64,000 bases of DNA, taken from positions 1,364,001 to 1,428,000 of the forward strand of contig NZ_JAUSVA010000002.1 of the NCBI RefSeq assembly GCF_030813695.1, written 5' to 3'. The position numbers and the translations under genes are program-made. Below the pieces are notes generated by a model that made no database searches, was not told the origin of the DNA, and saw only the letters and a program-made list of their open reading frames with translations. Position 1 is the first letter of the stretch. The number at the start of each line of letters is the position of its first letter. The stretch comes from Kitasatospora herbaricolor. Lineage in GTDB: Bacteria; Actinomycetota; Actinomycetes; Streptomycetales; Streptomycetaceae. Below, one piece after another: positions 1 through 8,941 of the stretch.

Positions 1-1120
1 CGGAGCAGGCGAACAGGAAGTCCTGCCAGACCAGCAGGCCGAGTTCGTCGCAGGTGTCGTAGAAGGCCTCGTCCTCGTAGATGCCGCCGCCCCAGATCCG
101 GATCAGGTCGATGTTGGCCTCGGTGGCCTGGGTGAGACGGGTGCGGTAGCGCTCGGGGGTGACCCGGGAGACCAGGGTGTCGTCGGGGATCCAGTTGACG
201 CCGCGGACGAAGAGGCGTTCGCCGTTGACGACCAGGGTGAAGCCGGTGCCGTGCTCGTCCGCGGACCGGTCGAGCTCGACGGTGCGGAAGCCGATCCGCC
301 GGTGCCAGGTGTCGAGCGGGGCGCCTTCGTGCGCGAGGGTGACGTCGAGGTCGTACAGCGGCTGGTCGCCGTAGCCGCGGGGCCACCAGAGGTCCGCGTC
401 GGGCACCTCGACGACCAGGACCGCCGCGTCGCCGTCGAAGGCGGTCTCGGCGGTGACCCCGGCCACGGTCGCGCGGACGATCAGCGGCCGGCCGTCGCCG
501 GCGGCGGTGCGCTCGGCGGTCACCCGCAGTTCGACGCGGCCGGTGCCGTTCTCGACGGTGACCAGCGGGCGGACCTGGGCGAGCCGGGCGGTGGACCAGT
601 GCTCCAGGCGGGCGGGGCGCCAGATGCCGGCGGTGGGCAGGGTGGGGCCCCAGTCCCAGCCGAAGCTGCTGGCCATCTTGCGGATGTACTGGAACGGCTC
701 CGGGTAGACGTTCGGGCGCTCGCCGGTGATCGCCCGGACCTCGGCGGCCTCCTGGTAGGCGCTGGTGAAGTGGACGCTCAGCTCGCCCGCGAGGCCGGTG
801 ACGTCGAACCGGTAGCTGCGGTGCATGTTGCGGGTGCGGCCCAACTCGGTGCCGGCCAGGGTGATCCGGGCCGCGGTGTCGAGGCCGTCGAAGACGAGGT
901 CGGTGCGCTCGTGGGAGCCGGTCGCGTCGACCTGTGTGGTGTAGGTCCAGTCCCGGCGGCCGATCCAGGCCACCGCGTGCTCGTTGGCGCCGATGTACGG
1001 GTCGGGGATCAGTGCGGCGTTCAGCAGGTCGACGTGGACGCAGCCCGGGACCTGGGCGGGCAGCAGCGATCCCTCGTGGTGCAGGTTCCAGCCCTCGTCG
1101 AGTGGGGTGGCGTCCTTCAT
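1..1120 (-). CDS. GH2 beta-mannosidase, N-terminal 373 residues (runs off window)
   Basis: This gene encodes a retaining beta-mannosidase-type GH2 glycosidase, expected to release mannose from beta-manno-oligosaccharides. Reading leftward from the ATG at 1120, the visible part contains the sugar-binding jelly-roll domain, with SSFGWDWGPTLPTAGIWRP near residue 150. The immunoglobulin-like domain and the start of the TIM barrel follow, with NGERLFVRGVNWIPDD and RIWGGGIYED, and the edge falls at VWQDFLFACS. These strings are typical of beta-mannosidases rather than beta-galactosidases. The catalytic glutamates lie outside the window. No signal peptide is visible, so the enzyme is probably cytoplasmic and acts on imported sugars. 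An AACCGGTT operator candidate lies about 70 bases upstream. Confidence 0.9.
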   Translation of the reverse strand, partial: MKDATPLDEGWNLHHEGSLLPAQVPGCVHVDLLNAALIPDPYIGANEHAVAWIGRRDWTYTTQVDATGSHERTDLVFDGLDTAARITLAGTELGRTRNMHRSYRFDVTGLAGELSVHFTSAYQEAAEVRAITGERPNVYPEPFQYIRKMASSFGWDWGPTLPTAGIWRPARLEHWSTARLAQVRPLVTVENGTGRVELRVTAERTAAGDGRPLIVRATVAGVTAETAFDGDAAVLVVEVPDADLWWPRGYGDQPLYDLDVTLAHEGAPLDTWHRRIGFRTVELDRSADEHGTGFTLVVNGERLFVRGVNWIPDDTLVSRVTPERYRTRLTQATEANIDLIRIWGGGIYEDEAFYDTCDELGLLVWQDFLFACS

Positions 1121-1187
1121 GGTGCGGCTCCTGTCGCTGGCCGGTGGTGGGGTGGGCGCGAGCAACCGTAACCCGCAGGGGCGCACC

Positions 1188-1210
1188 TGTCCATAAACCG
1201 GTTATGTGAC
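1188..1210. promoter_or_regulatory. LacI-type operator candidate (AACCGGTT core)
   Basis: A near-palindrome ATAAACCGGTTAT with a perfect AACCGGTT centre (1196-1203) lies about 70 bases upstream of the beta-mannosidase start. Central CG dyads of this kind are typical of LacI-family operators. A related core occurs at 3644-3656. The flanking string TGTCCATA is repeated upstream of the second binding-protein gene (13521). Assignment to a particular LacI protein is inference. Confidence 0.5.
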
Positions 1211-1384
1211 CCCAGCCGACCTCCATCTGGGACGTCAGATTCGCCTCAAGATGGTGTATATCGGCCCTTCCGACCCGCCTGCCAAGGTCAATCGAGACCC
1301 GACGAGTCGATTTTGGCTTTACCGGTTCGCTCCCTCTCGGGCATAGTCCCGGAGGGCAGCCTGGACGAGAACGCCGGCAAGGCC

Positions 1385-1808
1385 GAGGTCGCCGGGGTCC
1401 GGGGCCGGATCGGGTTCCGGCGCGTGTCCTGTCCCTCGACCTGCGCAGTTACCGGCGCTTCCTGTCGGTCGTCCCGCAGGAGCCCGTCCTCTTCGAGGGC
1501 AGTACCCGCGAGAACGTCGCCTACGGGATGCGCGAAGTACCTCTGGAGACCCCGCGGGCCGCGCTGCGCGACGCGAACGCCCTCGCACCTCCGCCCTCGA
1601 CCCCCGCTCGGAGGACCTCGTCCAGCAGGCCATGGCCGGTCTGGTCCGGGGCCGCACGGTCTTCGTGGTGGCGCACCGGCTCTCCAGCATCCGCGCGGCC
1701 GACCGCATCGCCGTGCTCCAGGTCGGCCGGCTGGCCGGGATCGGTCACGACGAACTCCTCGGCAACGGAGGCGTCCACCAGGATCTGCACGCCGCCGCAG
1801 CCAGCTGA
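1385..1808 (+). pseudogene. ABC-exporter ATPase relic with internal deletions
   Basis: Pieces of one ATP-binding domain of an ABC exporter can be read in different frames. A pre-Walker-A strand (GVRGRIGFRRVS) comes first. From 1438 follows the Q-loop stretch LRSYRRFLSVVPQEPVLFEG. A second block from about 1600 reads TSALDPRSEDLVQQAM, with the H-loop VFVVAHRLSSIRAADRI, ending at TGA 1806-1808. Walker A, the LSGGQ signature and the Walker B aspartate stretch are all missing, so at least two deletions removed the catalytic core. The order is preserved, which supports decay of a single gene. No membrane domain is recognisable upstream. Confidence 0.75.
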
Positions 1809-1856
1809 ATGCCGGCCGGTTCACCGCTGCCGTCGGCGGCGAACCGGCCGGCAGCG

Positions 1857-3158
1857 TCATCCGCCGATCCTCTTCCGGGACACGGACCACTTCGTGTTGA
1901 GTTCGGCGAAGTAGCCGTCCCGGTCGCCGGGGGCGGCGCCGCGGGCGATGTCGACCAGCTTCCGGCGGTAGTCAGGCGTGTCGAGGCCGATCTGTGCGCC
2001 CTTGTCGATCCGGCTGACGACTGCCGCCTTGTCCTGGGTCTCGACCATGATCCGCACGCCCCGCTCGTCGAAGGTCTTCAGAGCGGGCGGCAGCGGGGTG
2101 CCCTTGAGTGTGGAGATGGCCTGCTCGGCCTGGGCGCTGCCGGATTTGGTGAGGTACCAGTCGATCCAGGCGCGGGCCGCCGCCTTGTTCCTGGAGTGCG
2201 TGTTGACGGCGTACTTGTAGTCGGGCTGGACAACGGTGCAGAGGTGACCGTTGTGCAGGGCGGGGAAGGGCATGTACCCGATGTCGTCGGGGTTGTGTCC
2301 GGCGGCCTCGGCGGCCCTCTCGATCTGCGGGACGGCCCAGGAGCCGAGGAACATCGCGCCGATCTTCCCGCTGCCCAGCAGGGTCTTGGAACTCTCCCAG
2401 TCCGTGGTGGTCGGGTCGGCCTCGGTCAGCTTCTCGTGGACGACGCTGTAGAGCAGCCCGTCGATGGTGTTGAGGTCCCTGCCGGCGGCCCACGGGTCGG
2501 ACGTGGTGGCCAGTGCGTCCTTGGCCGAGTTCTCGCAGTTCGGGCCGCCGATGTGGTCGGTCCACTGCCGCAGTGGCCAGCCGTCGCGGTAGTTGGTGTA
2601 GTACGGGGTGGCCTGCGTCTTCGCCCTGATGGCCTTCAGGTCGTCGATGAACTGCTGGGGCGTGGTCGGCCACTCGGTGACGCCGGCCTGCTCCCAGACC
2701 ACCTTGTTGTACACGAAGCCGGTGCCGATGCCGACGTTCGCGAGGCCGTAGACCTGGTTGGCGACGGTGGCGTACTCGGTGAAGTCGAACCTCGGCTGCA
2801 GGTCGTCGGCGGTGCCCAGCGGCGCGAAGTACGTCGGGTACTGATTGACCGCCAGGTCGTTCGGGATCAGCAGGACGTCACCGTAGGTGTCGGTGTGCAT
2901 CCGGACCCTGGTCTCGCCCTCGTAGTCGGTGAGCCCCTCGAAGTTCACCTTGACGTCCGGGTGGAGCTTCCTGAACTTGGCGGCGTACTTCTTCAGCGTG
3001 CCGTCGGCGATCTGGTCGGTACGGTTCGTCAGCACCGTGATCTCGCCCGCGATGCGGCTGTCGCCGCCCGGGGCGGGTGTGCCTCCGCCGTCCTCGCTGC
3101 TGCACGCCGTGAGCAGCATCGTGGTCGCGGCCGCCGTGGCCACCCATCCTCTGCGCAT
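1857..3158 (-). CDS. Sugar ABC transporter substrate-binding lipoprotein (paralogue 1)
   Basis: This is a 433-residue family 1 extracellular binding protein. The N-terminus has a lipoprotein signal with lipobox LLTAC, lipidated Cys at residue 19. The mature part begins EITVLTNRTDQ and includes YGDVLLIPND and the hinge-region string IDWYLTKSGSAQAEQA. It is closely similar over its whole length to the protein at 12094-13410, including GLTDYEGE, QPDYKYAVN and DIARGAAPGD. No permease genes adjoin it, so it may use the MalF/MalG pair at 10155-11998 as an alternative receptor. It is divergent from a LacI gene, with operator candidates in between. The natural ligand is inferred to be a manno-oligosaccharide from context only. 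Confidence 0.9.
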   Translation of the reverse strand: MRRGWVATAAATTMLLTACSSEDGGGTPAPGGDSRIAGEITVLTNRTDQIADGTLKKYAAKFRKLHPDVKVNFEGLTDYEGETRVRMHTDTYGDVLLIPNDLAVNQYPTYFAPLGTADDLQPRFDFTEYATVANQVYGLANVGIGTGFVYNKVVWEQAGVTEWPTTPQQFIDDLKAIRAKTQATPYYTNYRDGWPLRQWTDHIGGPNCENSAKDALATTSDPWAAGRDLNTIDGLLYSVVHEKLTEADPTTTDWESSKTLLGSGKIGAMFLGSWAVPQIERAAEAAGHNPDDIGYMPFPALHNGHLCTVVQPDYKYAVNTHSRNKAAARAWIDWYLTKSGSAQAEQAISTLKGTPLPPALKTFDERGVRIMVETQDKAAVVSRIDKGAQIGLDTPDYRRKLVDIARGAAPGDRDGYFAELNTKWSVSRKRIGG

Positions 3159-3586
3159 GTTCGCTCATCCTTCGCACTGATCGTTCGGGAGCGCCGAAAA
3201 AGCGCACCCTGTGGAGCCGGGCTGGCGCTTGTGGGGTACCGGGTTGCGGCACCGGGGGCCGGGCCCACGCTCCGTGAGCGTGGGCCCGAAGGCCGGGTGC
3301 CGGATTCGGGAACCGTCGCCGCGCGGGAGCGCCGGTCGGCGTGGCGACGCCGGGGCCGAAGTGGGGACTGCGGCATGGAAGGAAACCGGGGGGTGCATCC
3401 GCCCGGGACATGGTGCGGTCGGGCCGGATCGAGCAGTATGGGCGACGGCGGAACTGCGCAGCGCCGCACGGGGTCGTCCCGGGCACTGCCGATGTGCGGG
3501 TTCTCGACCGGCCGCGCGAGGGTGGGCGCACCGGGGCCGTGGACGCCAGCAGGGTCACCCCCGCCGCCAGCTCGACCACTCTGGCA

Positions 3587-3598
3587 TTAACCGATTAA
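3587..3598. promoter_or_regulatory. Operator candidate TTAACCGATTAA
   Basis: The 12-mer TTAACCGATTAA is a near-palindrome in an AT-rich patch upstream of the LacI gene starting at 3747. It shares the TTAACCG half-site with the perfect dyad about 50 bases further on, which suggests paired operators for autoregulation and control of the divergent binding protein. Confidence 0.45.
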
Positions 3599-3643
3599 TT
3601 CAGCAGTACGCTATTGGCGGCTCTCCTCGCCTGTCAATACATT

Positions 3644-3656
3644 GTTAACCGGTTAC
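3644..3656. promoter_or_regulatory. Operator candidate GTTAACCGGTTAC
   Basis: TAACCGGTTA (3646-3655) is a perfect 10-base palindrome about 90 bases before the LacI start codon. Its core AACCGGTT is the same as that upstream of the beta-mannosidase (1196-1203). The shared core is the strongest sequence evidence in this region for a common regulon. Confidence 0.6.
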
Positions 3657-3746
3657 TGTCCAGCCTGTCGGGCTCGGTGCCGTCGGTGGTTCGGCCCGTA
3701 GTAGCTTGGGTGGGAAGGTGTGCCTCGTCGGTTCAGAAGGGTCCTC

Positions 3747-4796
3747 GTGGATCAGGTGTCCCAGCAGAAGAGTCCTGCCGCACGGCGGCCCACGATCGCG
3801 GACATCGCCAAGATCGTCGGGGTGTCCAAGGTGTCGGTGTCCAACGCGCTCAACGGCCAGCCCGGGGTGTCGGAGGCGACCCGGGCCAGGATCATGGCCG
3901 TCGCGGAGGAGGTCGGGTTCGTCCGTAACAGCGCCGCCCGGGCGCTGAGCGGGGCGAAGTCCTCGGCGGTGGGCCTGGCCCTCGCCCGCCCGGCACGGAT
4001 GCTGGGGACCGAGCCGTTCTTCATGGAGCTCATCGGGGGCATCGAGAACGTCCTGTCCGACGCCTCCTACTCGCTGGCGCTCCAGGTGGTCTCCGACCAC
4101 GAACGCGGTCTGGAGGCCTACCGGCGCTGGTGGGGCGAGCGGCAGATCGACGGCGCGATCCTGGTCGACCTGCGCGAGGACGACGCCCGGGTGCCGGCTC
4201 TGGAGGAGATGGCGTTGCCGACGGTCGTCATCGGCCACCCGTCCGGGTCGGGCCGGCTGACACCGGTGTGGTCCGACGACACCGCGGCGATCCGCGAGGC
4301 CCTGGAGTACCTCGCCGCACTCGGCCACCGCCGGGTAGGCCGGATCGCCGGACTCGTCGGGCTCGTCCACACCTCACTGCGCGACCGGGCCTTCACCGAC
4401 GTGTGCGGCGACCTGGGTCTGGAGGCGGCGCCCGTCGTCCACACCGACTACACCGGCGAGGAGGGGGCGCGGGCGACCCGGCGCCTGCTGCTCTCCCCCG
4501 GCCGGCCCACCGCGATCCTCTACGACAACGACATGACGGCGGTCGCCGGGCTGTCGGTCGCCCAGGAGATGGGTCTCCAGGTACCGAGGGACCTGTCGAT
4601 CGTGGCCTGGGACGACTCCCCGCTGGTCCAGGTGGTGCGGCCGCCGCTCACCGCGCTGACCCGGGACATCCACGCCTACGGGGCGAACGCCGCCCGTACC
4701 CTGCTGTCTCTGATCTCCGGTCAGCAGGTGGACGGCTACCAGGACTCGGCGCCGCAGCTGACGCCCCGCGGCAGCACGGCGCCGCCGCCGTCCTGA
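3747..4796 (+). CDS. LacI-family transcriptional regulator A
   Basis: This is a 349-residue repressor of the LacI/GalR family. The helix-turn-helix reads TIADIAKIVGVSKVSVSNAL, followed by the hinge helix and a periplasmic-binding-like effector domain with ILYDNDMTAVAGL and VAWDDSPLVQVV. The GTG at 3747 is chosen because an AGAAGG ribosome binding site sits 6 bases upstream; an earlier in-frame start at 3720 lacks one. It belongs to the same subgroup as the regulators at 4846-5874 and 8942-9976. Adjacent AACCGGTT-type dyads suggest autoregulation and control of the divergent binding-protein gene. Confidence 0.9.
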   Translation: MDQVSQQKSPAARRPTIADIAKIVGVSKVSVSNALNGQPGVSEATRARIMAVAEEVGFVRNSAARALSGAKSSAVGLALARPARMLGTEPFFMELIGGIENVLSDASYSLALQVVSDHERGLEAYRRWWGERQIDGAILVDLREDDARVPALEEMALPTVVIGHPSGSGRLTPVWSDDTAAIREALEYLAALGHRRVGRIAGLVGLVHTSLRDRAFTDVCGDLGLEAAPVVHTDYTGEEGARATRRLLLSPGRPTAILYDNDMTAVAGLSVAQEMGLQVPRDLSIVAWDDSPLVQVVRPPLTALTRDIHAYGANAARTLLSLISGQQVDGYQDSAPQLTPRGSTAPPPS

Positions 4797-4799
4797 CGG

Positions 4800-4824
4800 C
4801 CGTACCGCAGGCGTGGCCGTACGG
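4800..4824. terminator. Weak hairpin between convergent LacI genes
   Basis: CCGTAC (4800-4805) pairs with GTACGG (4819-4824) across a 13-base loop in the short gap between two convergent genes. There is no T-run, as is common in high-GC actinobacteria. A role as bidirectional terminator is inferred from position. Confidence 0.3.
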
Positions 4825-4845
4825 ACGGGACGGATCAGGAACGGC

Positions 4846-5874
4846 TCACGGACGCCGCGGCGGCAGTCCCGTGGTGCCGCGCGGGACCAGCACGGGGGTG
4901 CCGGAGATGCGGGACTCGGCCTTCCCCGTGTCCAGGAGCTCCAGCAGGCAGTGGGCGACCTCGGAGCCGAACGCGAACGGGTCGTGGCTGAGGGCGGACA
5001 GCGCGGGCCTGGTTATCCGGCACAGGTCGGAGTCGTCCCAGGCGACCAGGGACACGTCCTCGGGCACGCGCAGGCCGAGCTCGGCGGCGACGGCGAGGCC
5101 GGCCACCGCCATGATGTCGTTGTCGTAGAGGATCGCGGTGGGCCGGTCCGCGCCGACGAGCAGCGCACGGGTCACCCTCGCCCCCTCGTGCGCGGACAGG
5201 TCGGTCGGCACACTGCGGTGGTCGTCGAGCGACAGCTCGACTGCGACCTCTTCGAAGGCCCGCGAACGCACCAGTGAGCTGCCGAGCCTCGCCGGGCCCG
5301 CGACGTGGGCGATCCGGCGGTGGCCGAGTACGGCGAGGTAGCGCACCGCCTCGGCGGTCGCCGCCGCGTCGTCGCTCCACACCGCGGGGAACGGGCCGCT
5401 GTGGTCAGGGTGGGCGACGACGACCACGGGCATGCCGAGGCGGTGGACGGGCTGGATGCGGGGATCTTCGGCGACCACGCCGGTCAGCACCGCGCCGTTG
5501 ACCCGGCCGGACTGCCACCACTGCTTGTAGAGGGCGATCTCCGACTCCAGGCCGGCGGTGAGGCGCAGCAGCAGCGAGCAGGGCCGCTCCGACAGCACGC
5601 TCTCGATACCGCCGATCAGGGCCATGTGCAGGGCGTCCAGGCCCTCGGCCACGGCTTCGCGGCTGATCGCCATGCCGATCGTGTGCACGCCCGGGCTACG
5701 GGCCAGCGAACGGGCCGCGAGGTTCGGCGACCAGCCGAGATCGCGGGCGGCCTCGGCGATCCGGCGACGGGTCGCCTCCGAGACGCCGGGCCGGCCGTTG
5801 AGGGCCAGCGACACGGCCCCCGCCGAGACCCCGGCGCGGGCGGCGACGTCCCGGATCGTCACCCGGTGCTGCAT
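4846..5874 (-). CDS. LacI-family transcriptional regulator B
   Basis: This 342-residue LacI-family protein opens VTIRDVAARAGVSAGAVSLA, a helix-turn-helix. The effector domain contains TAILYDNDIMAVAGLAVAAE and VAWDDSDLCRI. The start ATG at 5874 is preceded by GGAGGGG at good spacing. It resembles regulator D (8942-9976) strongly in both domains, including the recognition helix region, and regulator A in the effector domain. It lies downstream of and parallel to regulator C, and convergent with A. The effector is unknown; the neighbouring mannose genes suggest a manno-oligosaccharide. Confidence 0.9.
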   Translation of the reverse strand: MQHRVTIRDVAARAGVSAGAVSLALNGRPGVSEATRRRIAEAARDLGWSPNLAARSLARSPGVHTIGMAISREAVAEGLDALHMALIGGIESVLSERPCSLLLRLTAGLESEIALYKQWWQSGRVNGAVLTGVVAEDPRIQPVHRLGMPVVVVAHPDHSGPFPAVWSDDAAATAEAVRYLAVLGHRRIAHVAGPARLGSSLVRSRAFEEVAVELSLDDHRSVPTDLSAHEGARVTRALLVGADRPTAILYDNDIMAVAGLAVAAELGLRVPEDVSLVAWDDSDLCRITRPALSALSHDPFAFGSEVAHCLLELLDTGKAESRISGTPVLVPRGTTGLPPRRP

Positions 5875-5989
5875 GGTGTTCCCCTCCGTCGGACTGGGCA
5901 GGTCGGCGTGCGCAAGTGAACATCCTGACAGGTCCTGGGGCTTTGAACTCGCCGAACGCCCCCGGGCGCGTGCGGCGGCCCCTCCCTGG

Positions 5990-7015
5990 TCACCGTACGG
6001 GTGGCGGGGCGCTCTCTGCGGATCCCCGGACGATCAGGCGGGTGGGGATCTCGATCCGGCGGGCCGGGGCGGCGTCGCCGAGCAGCCGGTCGAACAGCAC
6101 CTTGGCGGCGGTCCGGCCTAGGGCGGTGGGGTCCTGGGCGACCACGGTGAGGCCAGGGGTGAGCAGCGGGGCGAGTTCGAGGTCGTCGAAGCCGACCAGG
6201 GCCGGCCGGGAACCGCGTCGGGCAAAGCGCTGCAAGGCAGCAAGCGTGACCCGATTGTTCGCGGTCAGCAGCGCCGTGACGGGTTCGGTGCCGTCGAGCA
6301 GGCGGTCGACGGCTTCGGCGACCCGGGCCGGGTCGGTCGGGCCGGTGGCGATCCACCGCTCGTCCACCGGCAGGTGCGCGTCGGCCATCGCCTGCCGGTA
6401 GCCGCGCAGGCGCTCGGCGCAGGTGTGGATGCCCGGCAGGTCCCCGACGAATCCGATCCTGCGGTGCCCGTGCCGGATCAGGTGTGCCACGCCCTCACGG
6501 GCGCCGCCGGCGTTGTCACTGAGGATCGCGTCGGCTTCGATCCCCGCCGCGGGCCGGTCGAGGAACACCACGGGGGTGCCGGAGGCGATCTCCGGCAGCA
6601 GGTAGGAGTGGTCGTCACCGGCCGGGACGATCACCAGCCCGTCGACCCGGCGGGCGCAGAAGGCCAGCGCCACCTCGCGCTCCCGGTCGCCGTCCTCGGC
6701 GCTGGATCCGGTGAACAGAAGACAGCCCTGCTCGGCGGCGACGCCCTCGACCGCGCGGGACAGCACGGAGGAGAACGGGTCGCCGATGTCCTCCAGCAGC
6801 AGGGCGATGCTCGCGGTGCGGCCGGTGCGCAGCAGCCGGGCGCTGTCGTTGCGACGGAAGCCCAGCTCCGCGATGGCGGCGCGGACGCGCTCGGCCATGG
6901 CCGGGGTGACGCCGCTCTCACCGTTGACGACCCGGGAGACCGTCTTCAGGCCGACGCCGGCCGCGGCGGCGACGTCGTTCATGGTCGGCCTGGTGCCGTT
7001 TCTGCTGGTCAGCAT
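5990..7015 (-). CDS. LacI-family transcriptional regulator C
   Basis: This 341-residue repressor has the helix-turn-helix TMNDVAAAAGVGLKTVSRVV. The effector domain includes LLLEDIGDPFSSVLSRAVEG, LIRHGHRRIGFVGD and LVGFDDLELAPLL. It belongs to a different subgroup from regulators A, B and D, which share the YDND and WDDS strings missing here. The start at 7015 (MLTSRNGTRP) puts the usual short tail before the DNA-binding domain. Longer in-frame starts upstream would add a low-complexity extension and are not supported by a ribosome binding site. Confidence 0.88.
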   Translation of the reverse strand: MLTSRNGTRPTMNDVAAAAGVGLKTVSRVVNGESGVTPAMAERVRAAIAELGFRRNDSARLLRTGRTASIALLLEDIGDPFSSVLSRAVEGVAAEQGCLLFTGSSAEDGDREREVALAFCARRVDGLVIVPAGDDHSYLLPEIASGTPVVFLDRPAAGIEADAILSDNAGGAREGVAHLIRHGHRRIGFVGDLPGIHTCAERLRGYRQAMADAHLPVDERWIATGPTDPARVAEAVDRLLDGTEPVTALLTANNRVTLAALQRFARRGSRPALVGFDDLELAPLLTPGLTVVAQDPTALGRTAAKVLFDRLLGDAAPARRIEIPTRLIVRGSAESAPPPVR

Positions 7016-7551
7016 ATGGGGATCATACGGAGTCGCCGAAGGCGGGCCAGGGGGCCGGATCCCAGCGGTCCCGGGCTGTCGGCAGGACGACGGCAGCCGA
7101 GCAGCGTGGACGGGACGCCGGCGGCCGGCCCCTTCCGGCCCGTGGTGCCGGCCGCCTGTCGTAGCGGCCCGTCGGCTCCCGGCAGACGGGCGTCGGGGCC
7201 CGTCCGCCGTTCCCGCCTGTCGGCGACGACCAGGACGAGGAACGGTTCGATCAGGGCGAGCCGGCGGACGCACCGCTCGCGTGGACCGGCCGGCCGGTAC
7301 CGGGTGGTCGCTCCTACGACAGCGGCGACGGCGCCGGCCGACGTCATGCCGCAGCAGCGGAAGCGCTCGATGGCCAGGAGACAGGTCCGACGGCACGAGC
7401 TCCTTCCCGCCTGGCGGAAGTGGTGGGCATCAGGGCACCGCGATACCGATCTCCGGGACGCCGGCCGGCGCGTCGGCGGCATCGGTGGTACCGGGCGGAG
7501 CGTTCACGGGGGTCGGCCTCAGCGGTCGGCGGGCAGGCGGGTGGGGGTACG
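7016..7551. other. Gap without recognisable gene between regulator C and manA
   Basis: About 540 GC-rich bases separate the mannose-6-phosphate isomerase stop from the LacI start. Open frames exist on both strands, but their products are arginine/proline-rich with no recognisable domain, as expected for chance frames in GC-rich DNA. No clear operator dyad or terminator stands out. Confidence 0.4.
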
Positions 7552-8775
7552 TCAGTGCTGGGTGGAGCCGACCCGGACGCGGTAGAGGCGTGCGGCGCCG
7601 GTCAGTTCGGCCGGTGCGCCCGCGGCTGGGAGGAACGCGCTCGCGCCCGGGCCGAGCGTGAGCCGGACCGCGGGGTCCTGCCGGAGTGCGGCGCTCCCCT
7701 CCGTGCAGAGCAGGATCTGCGGGCCGTCGTCGTCCAGGGTGACGGTGCCGGGGAGGTCCAGCCGGGAGAGGGCGAACTCGGCGGCAGGCGCCCGGTAGTG
7801 GACCTCGCCGCCGGGGCCCGGGGTGGCGGGCACGCGGGAGGGCGGGCCGGGGCGGAAGTCGACGACCGCCGCCAGCGCGTCGACGTCGACGTGCTTGGGG
7901 GTGAGGCCGCAGCGCAGGACGTTGTCGGAGTTGGCCATGACCTCCACTCCGGTGCCGTGCAGGTAGGCGTGCGGGACGCCTGCGTCGAGGTACAGCGCCT
8001 CGCCGGGCTGCAGCCGGACGTGGTTCAGCAGCAGCGCGGCGACCAGCCCCGGGTCGGCCGGGTAGTCGCGGGCGGCCCCCGCGTAGGCGGCGTACGTGCC
8101 GGCGTCGGGTCCGGACGCCCCGGCGGCGTCCTCCAGGGCTGCGGCCAGCGCGAGGGCGGCAGCGGTTCCGCGTGGGCGGTCGGTGCCCAGCGCTTCGGTG
8201 AGGACGGTGCGCAGTGCGGTCTCGGGCTCGGCGGTGCGCAGGATCCCGATCCAGTGGTCGAGCACCGGCAGGTGCAGGGCGGCCAGCAGGTCCGCTGTGG
8301 CGGCGGGCTCGCGGAAGCCGCACAGGGCGTCGAACCCGCTCAGGGCGCAGAGCATCTCGGGTTTGTGGTGCGGGTCCCGGTAGATGCGGTGCGGCGCGTC
8401 GAGGGGGATGCCGGCCTCCTCCTCCGCGGCGAATCCGGCCTCGGCCTGCGCGGTCGTCGGGTGGACCTGGACGGAGAGCGCGTGCTCGGCGGCGAGGATC
8501 TTCATCAGGAACGGCAGGCGCGGGCCGAAGCGCCCGGTGACGCTCTCGCCGAGTTCCCGTACGGGGTCACGGGCGATGACGCGGTCGAGCGGTTCGGGTC
8601 CGTCGCCGCGGTCCGTCCGTGACGGGGCCCCGGGGTGGGCGCCCATCCACAGTTCCGCCTCGGGCCCGCCGCCGGGCGTACGGCCGGTCAGGCGCGCGAT
8701 GGCCGTGCGGGATCCCCACGCGTAGGGGCGGATCTGGTTGGTCAGCAGGCCGGCGGGGGGCTGGGACTGGCTCAT
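7552..8775 (-). CDS. manA: Mannose-6-phosphate isomerase, class I
   Basis: This enzyme interconverts mannose-6-phosphate and fructose-6-phosphate, using zinc, in the cytoplasm. The 407-residue protein has the class I signature: NQIRPYAWGSRTAI at the N-terminus, the zinc ligands in SVQVHPT and HHKPEMLCAL, and VPHAYLHGTGVEVMANSDN further on. The ATG at 8775 fits the usual N-terminus; an upstream in-frame start would add an unrelated proline-rich tail. Its place in a cluster with a beta-mannosidase, sugar transporter and ROK kinase makes it the step that feeds mannose into glycolysis. Confidence 0.93.
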   Translation of the reverse strand: MSQSQPPAGLLTNQIRPYAWGSRTAIARLTGRTPGGGPEAELWMGAHPGAPSRTDRGDGPEPLDRVIARDPVRELGESVTGRFGPRLPFLMKILAAEHALSVQVHPTTAQAEAGFAAEEEAGIPLDAPHRIYRDPHHKPEMLCALSGFDALCGFREPAATADLLAALHLPVLDHWIGILRTAEPETALRTVLTEALGTDRPRGTAAALALAAALEDAAGASGPDAGTYAAYAGAARDYPADPGLVAALLLNHVRLQPGEALYLDAGVPHAYLHGTGVEVMANSDNVLRCGLTPKHVDVDALAAVVDFRPGPPSRVPATPGPGGEVHYRAPAAEFALSRLDLPGTVTLDDDGPQILLCTEGSAALRQDPAVRLTLGPGASAFLPAAGAPAELTGAARLYRVRVGSTQH

Positions 8776-8941
8776 GGCGGTGCTCCGGATCGGGATGGGC
8801 CGGGTTGGGGGACGCGAGGGAGGTGGGAGAGCGTGGGGGTACGACGGCTGTGACGGGCCCGGCTCCTCGTGCGGGGCCGGCCCGCCCCCGTGGTTCCTCA
8901 CCCTCAGGAGGAGTCGGGGGCGGGCCGGGGTCTGGGGCGGG

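Larger units (their letters stand above)
3159..3746. other. Divergent intergenic region between binding protein 1 and LacI-A
   Basis: This stretch of nearly 600 bases shows no convincing gene. It holds two operator candidates listed separately (3587-3598 and 3644-3656) and presumably the promoters of both divergent genes. The part nearest the LacI gene is locally AT-rich, unlike the GC-rich surroundings. Confidence 0.5.

Noticed and set aside
1809..3590. Long plus-strand open frame of 593 codons antisense to the binding protein
   Set aside because: It mirrors the reverse-strand binding-protein gene in GC-rich DNA; its product is a valine/glycine/arginine-rich sequence with no domain, while the reverse strand encodes a clear lipoprotein.
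7009..7482. 157-codon reverse frame between manA and regulator C
   Set aside because: No ribosome binding site, no domain, cysteine/arginine-rich composition; overlaps the start of the LacI gene.
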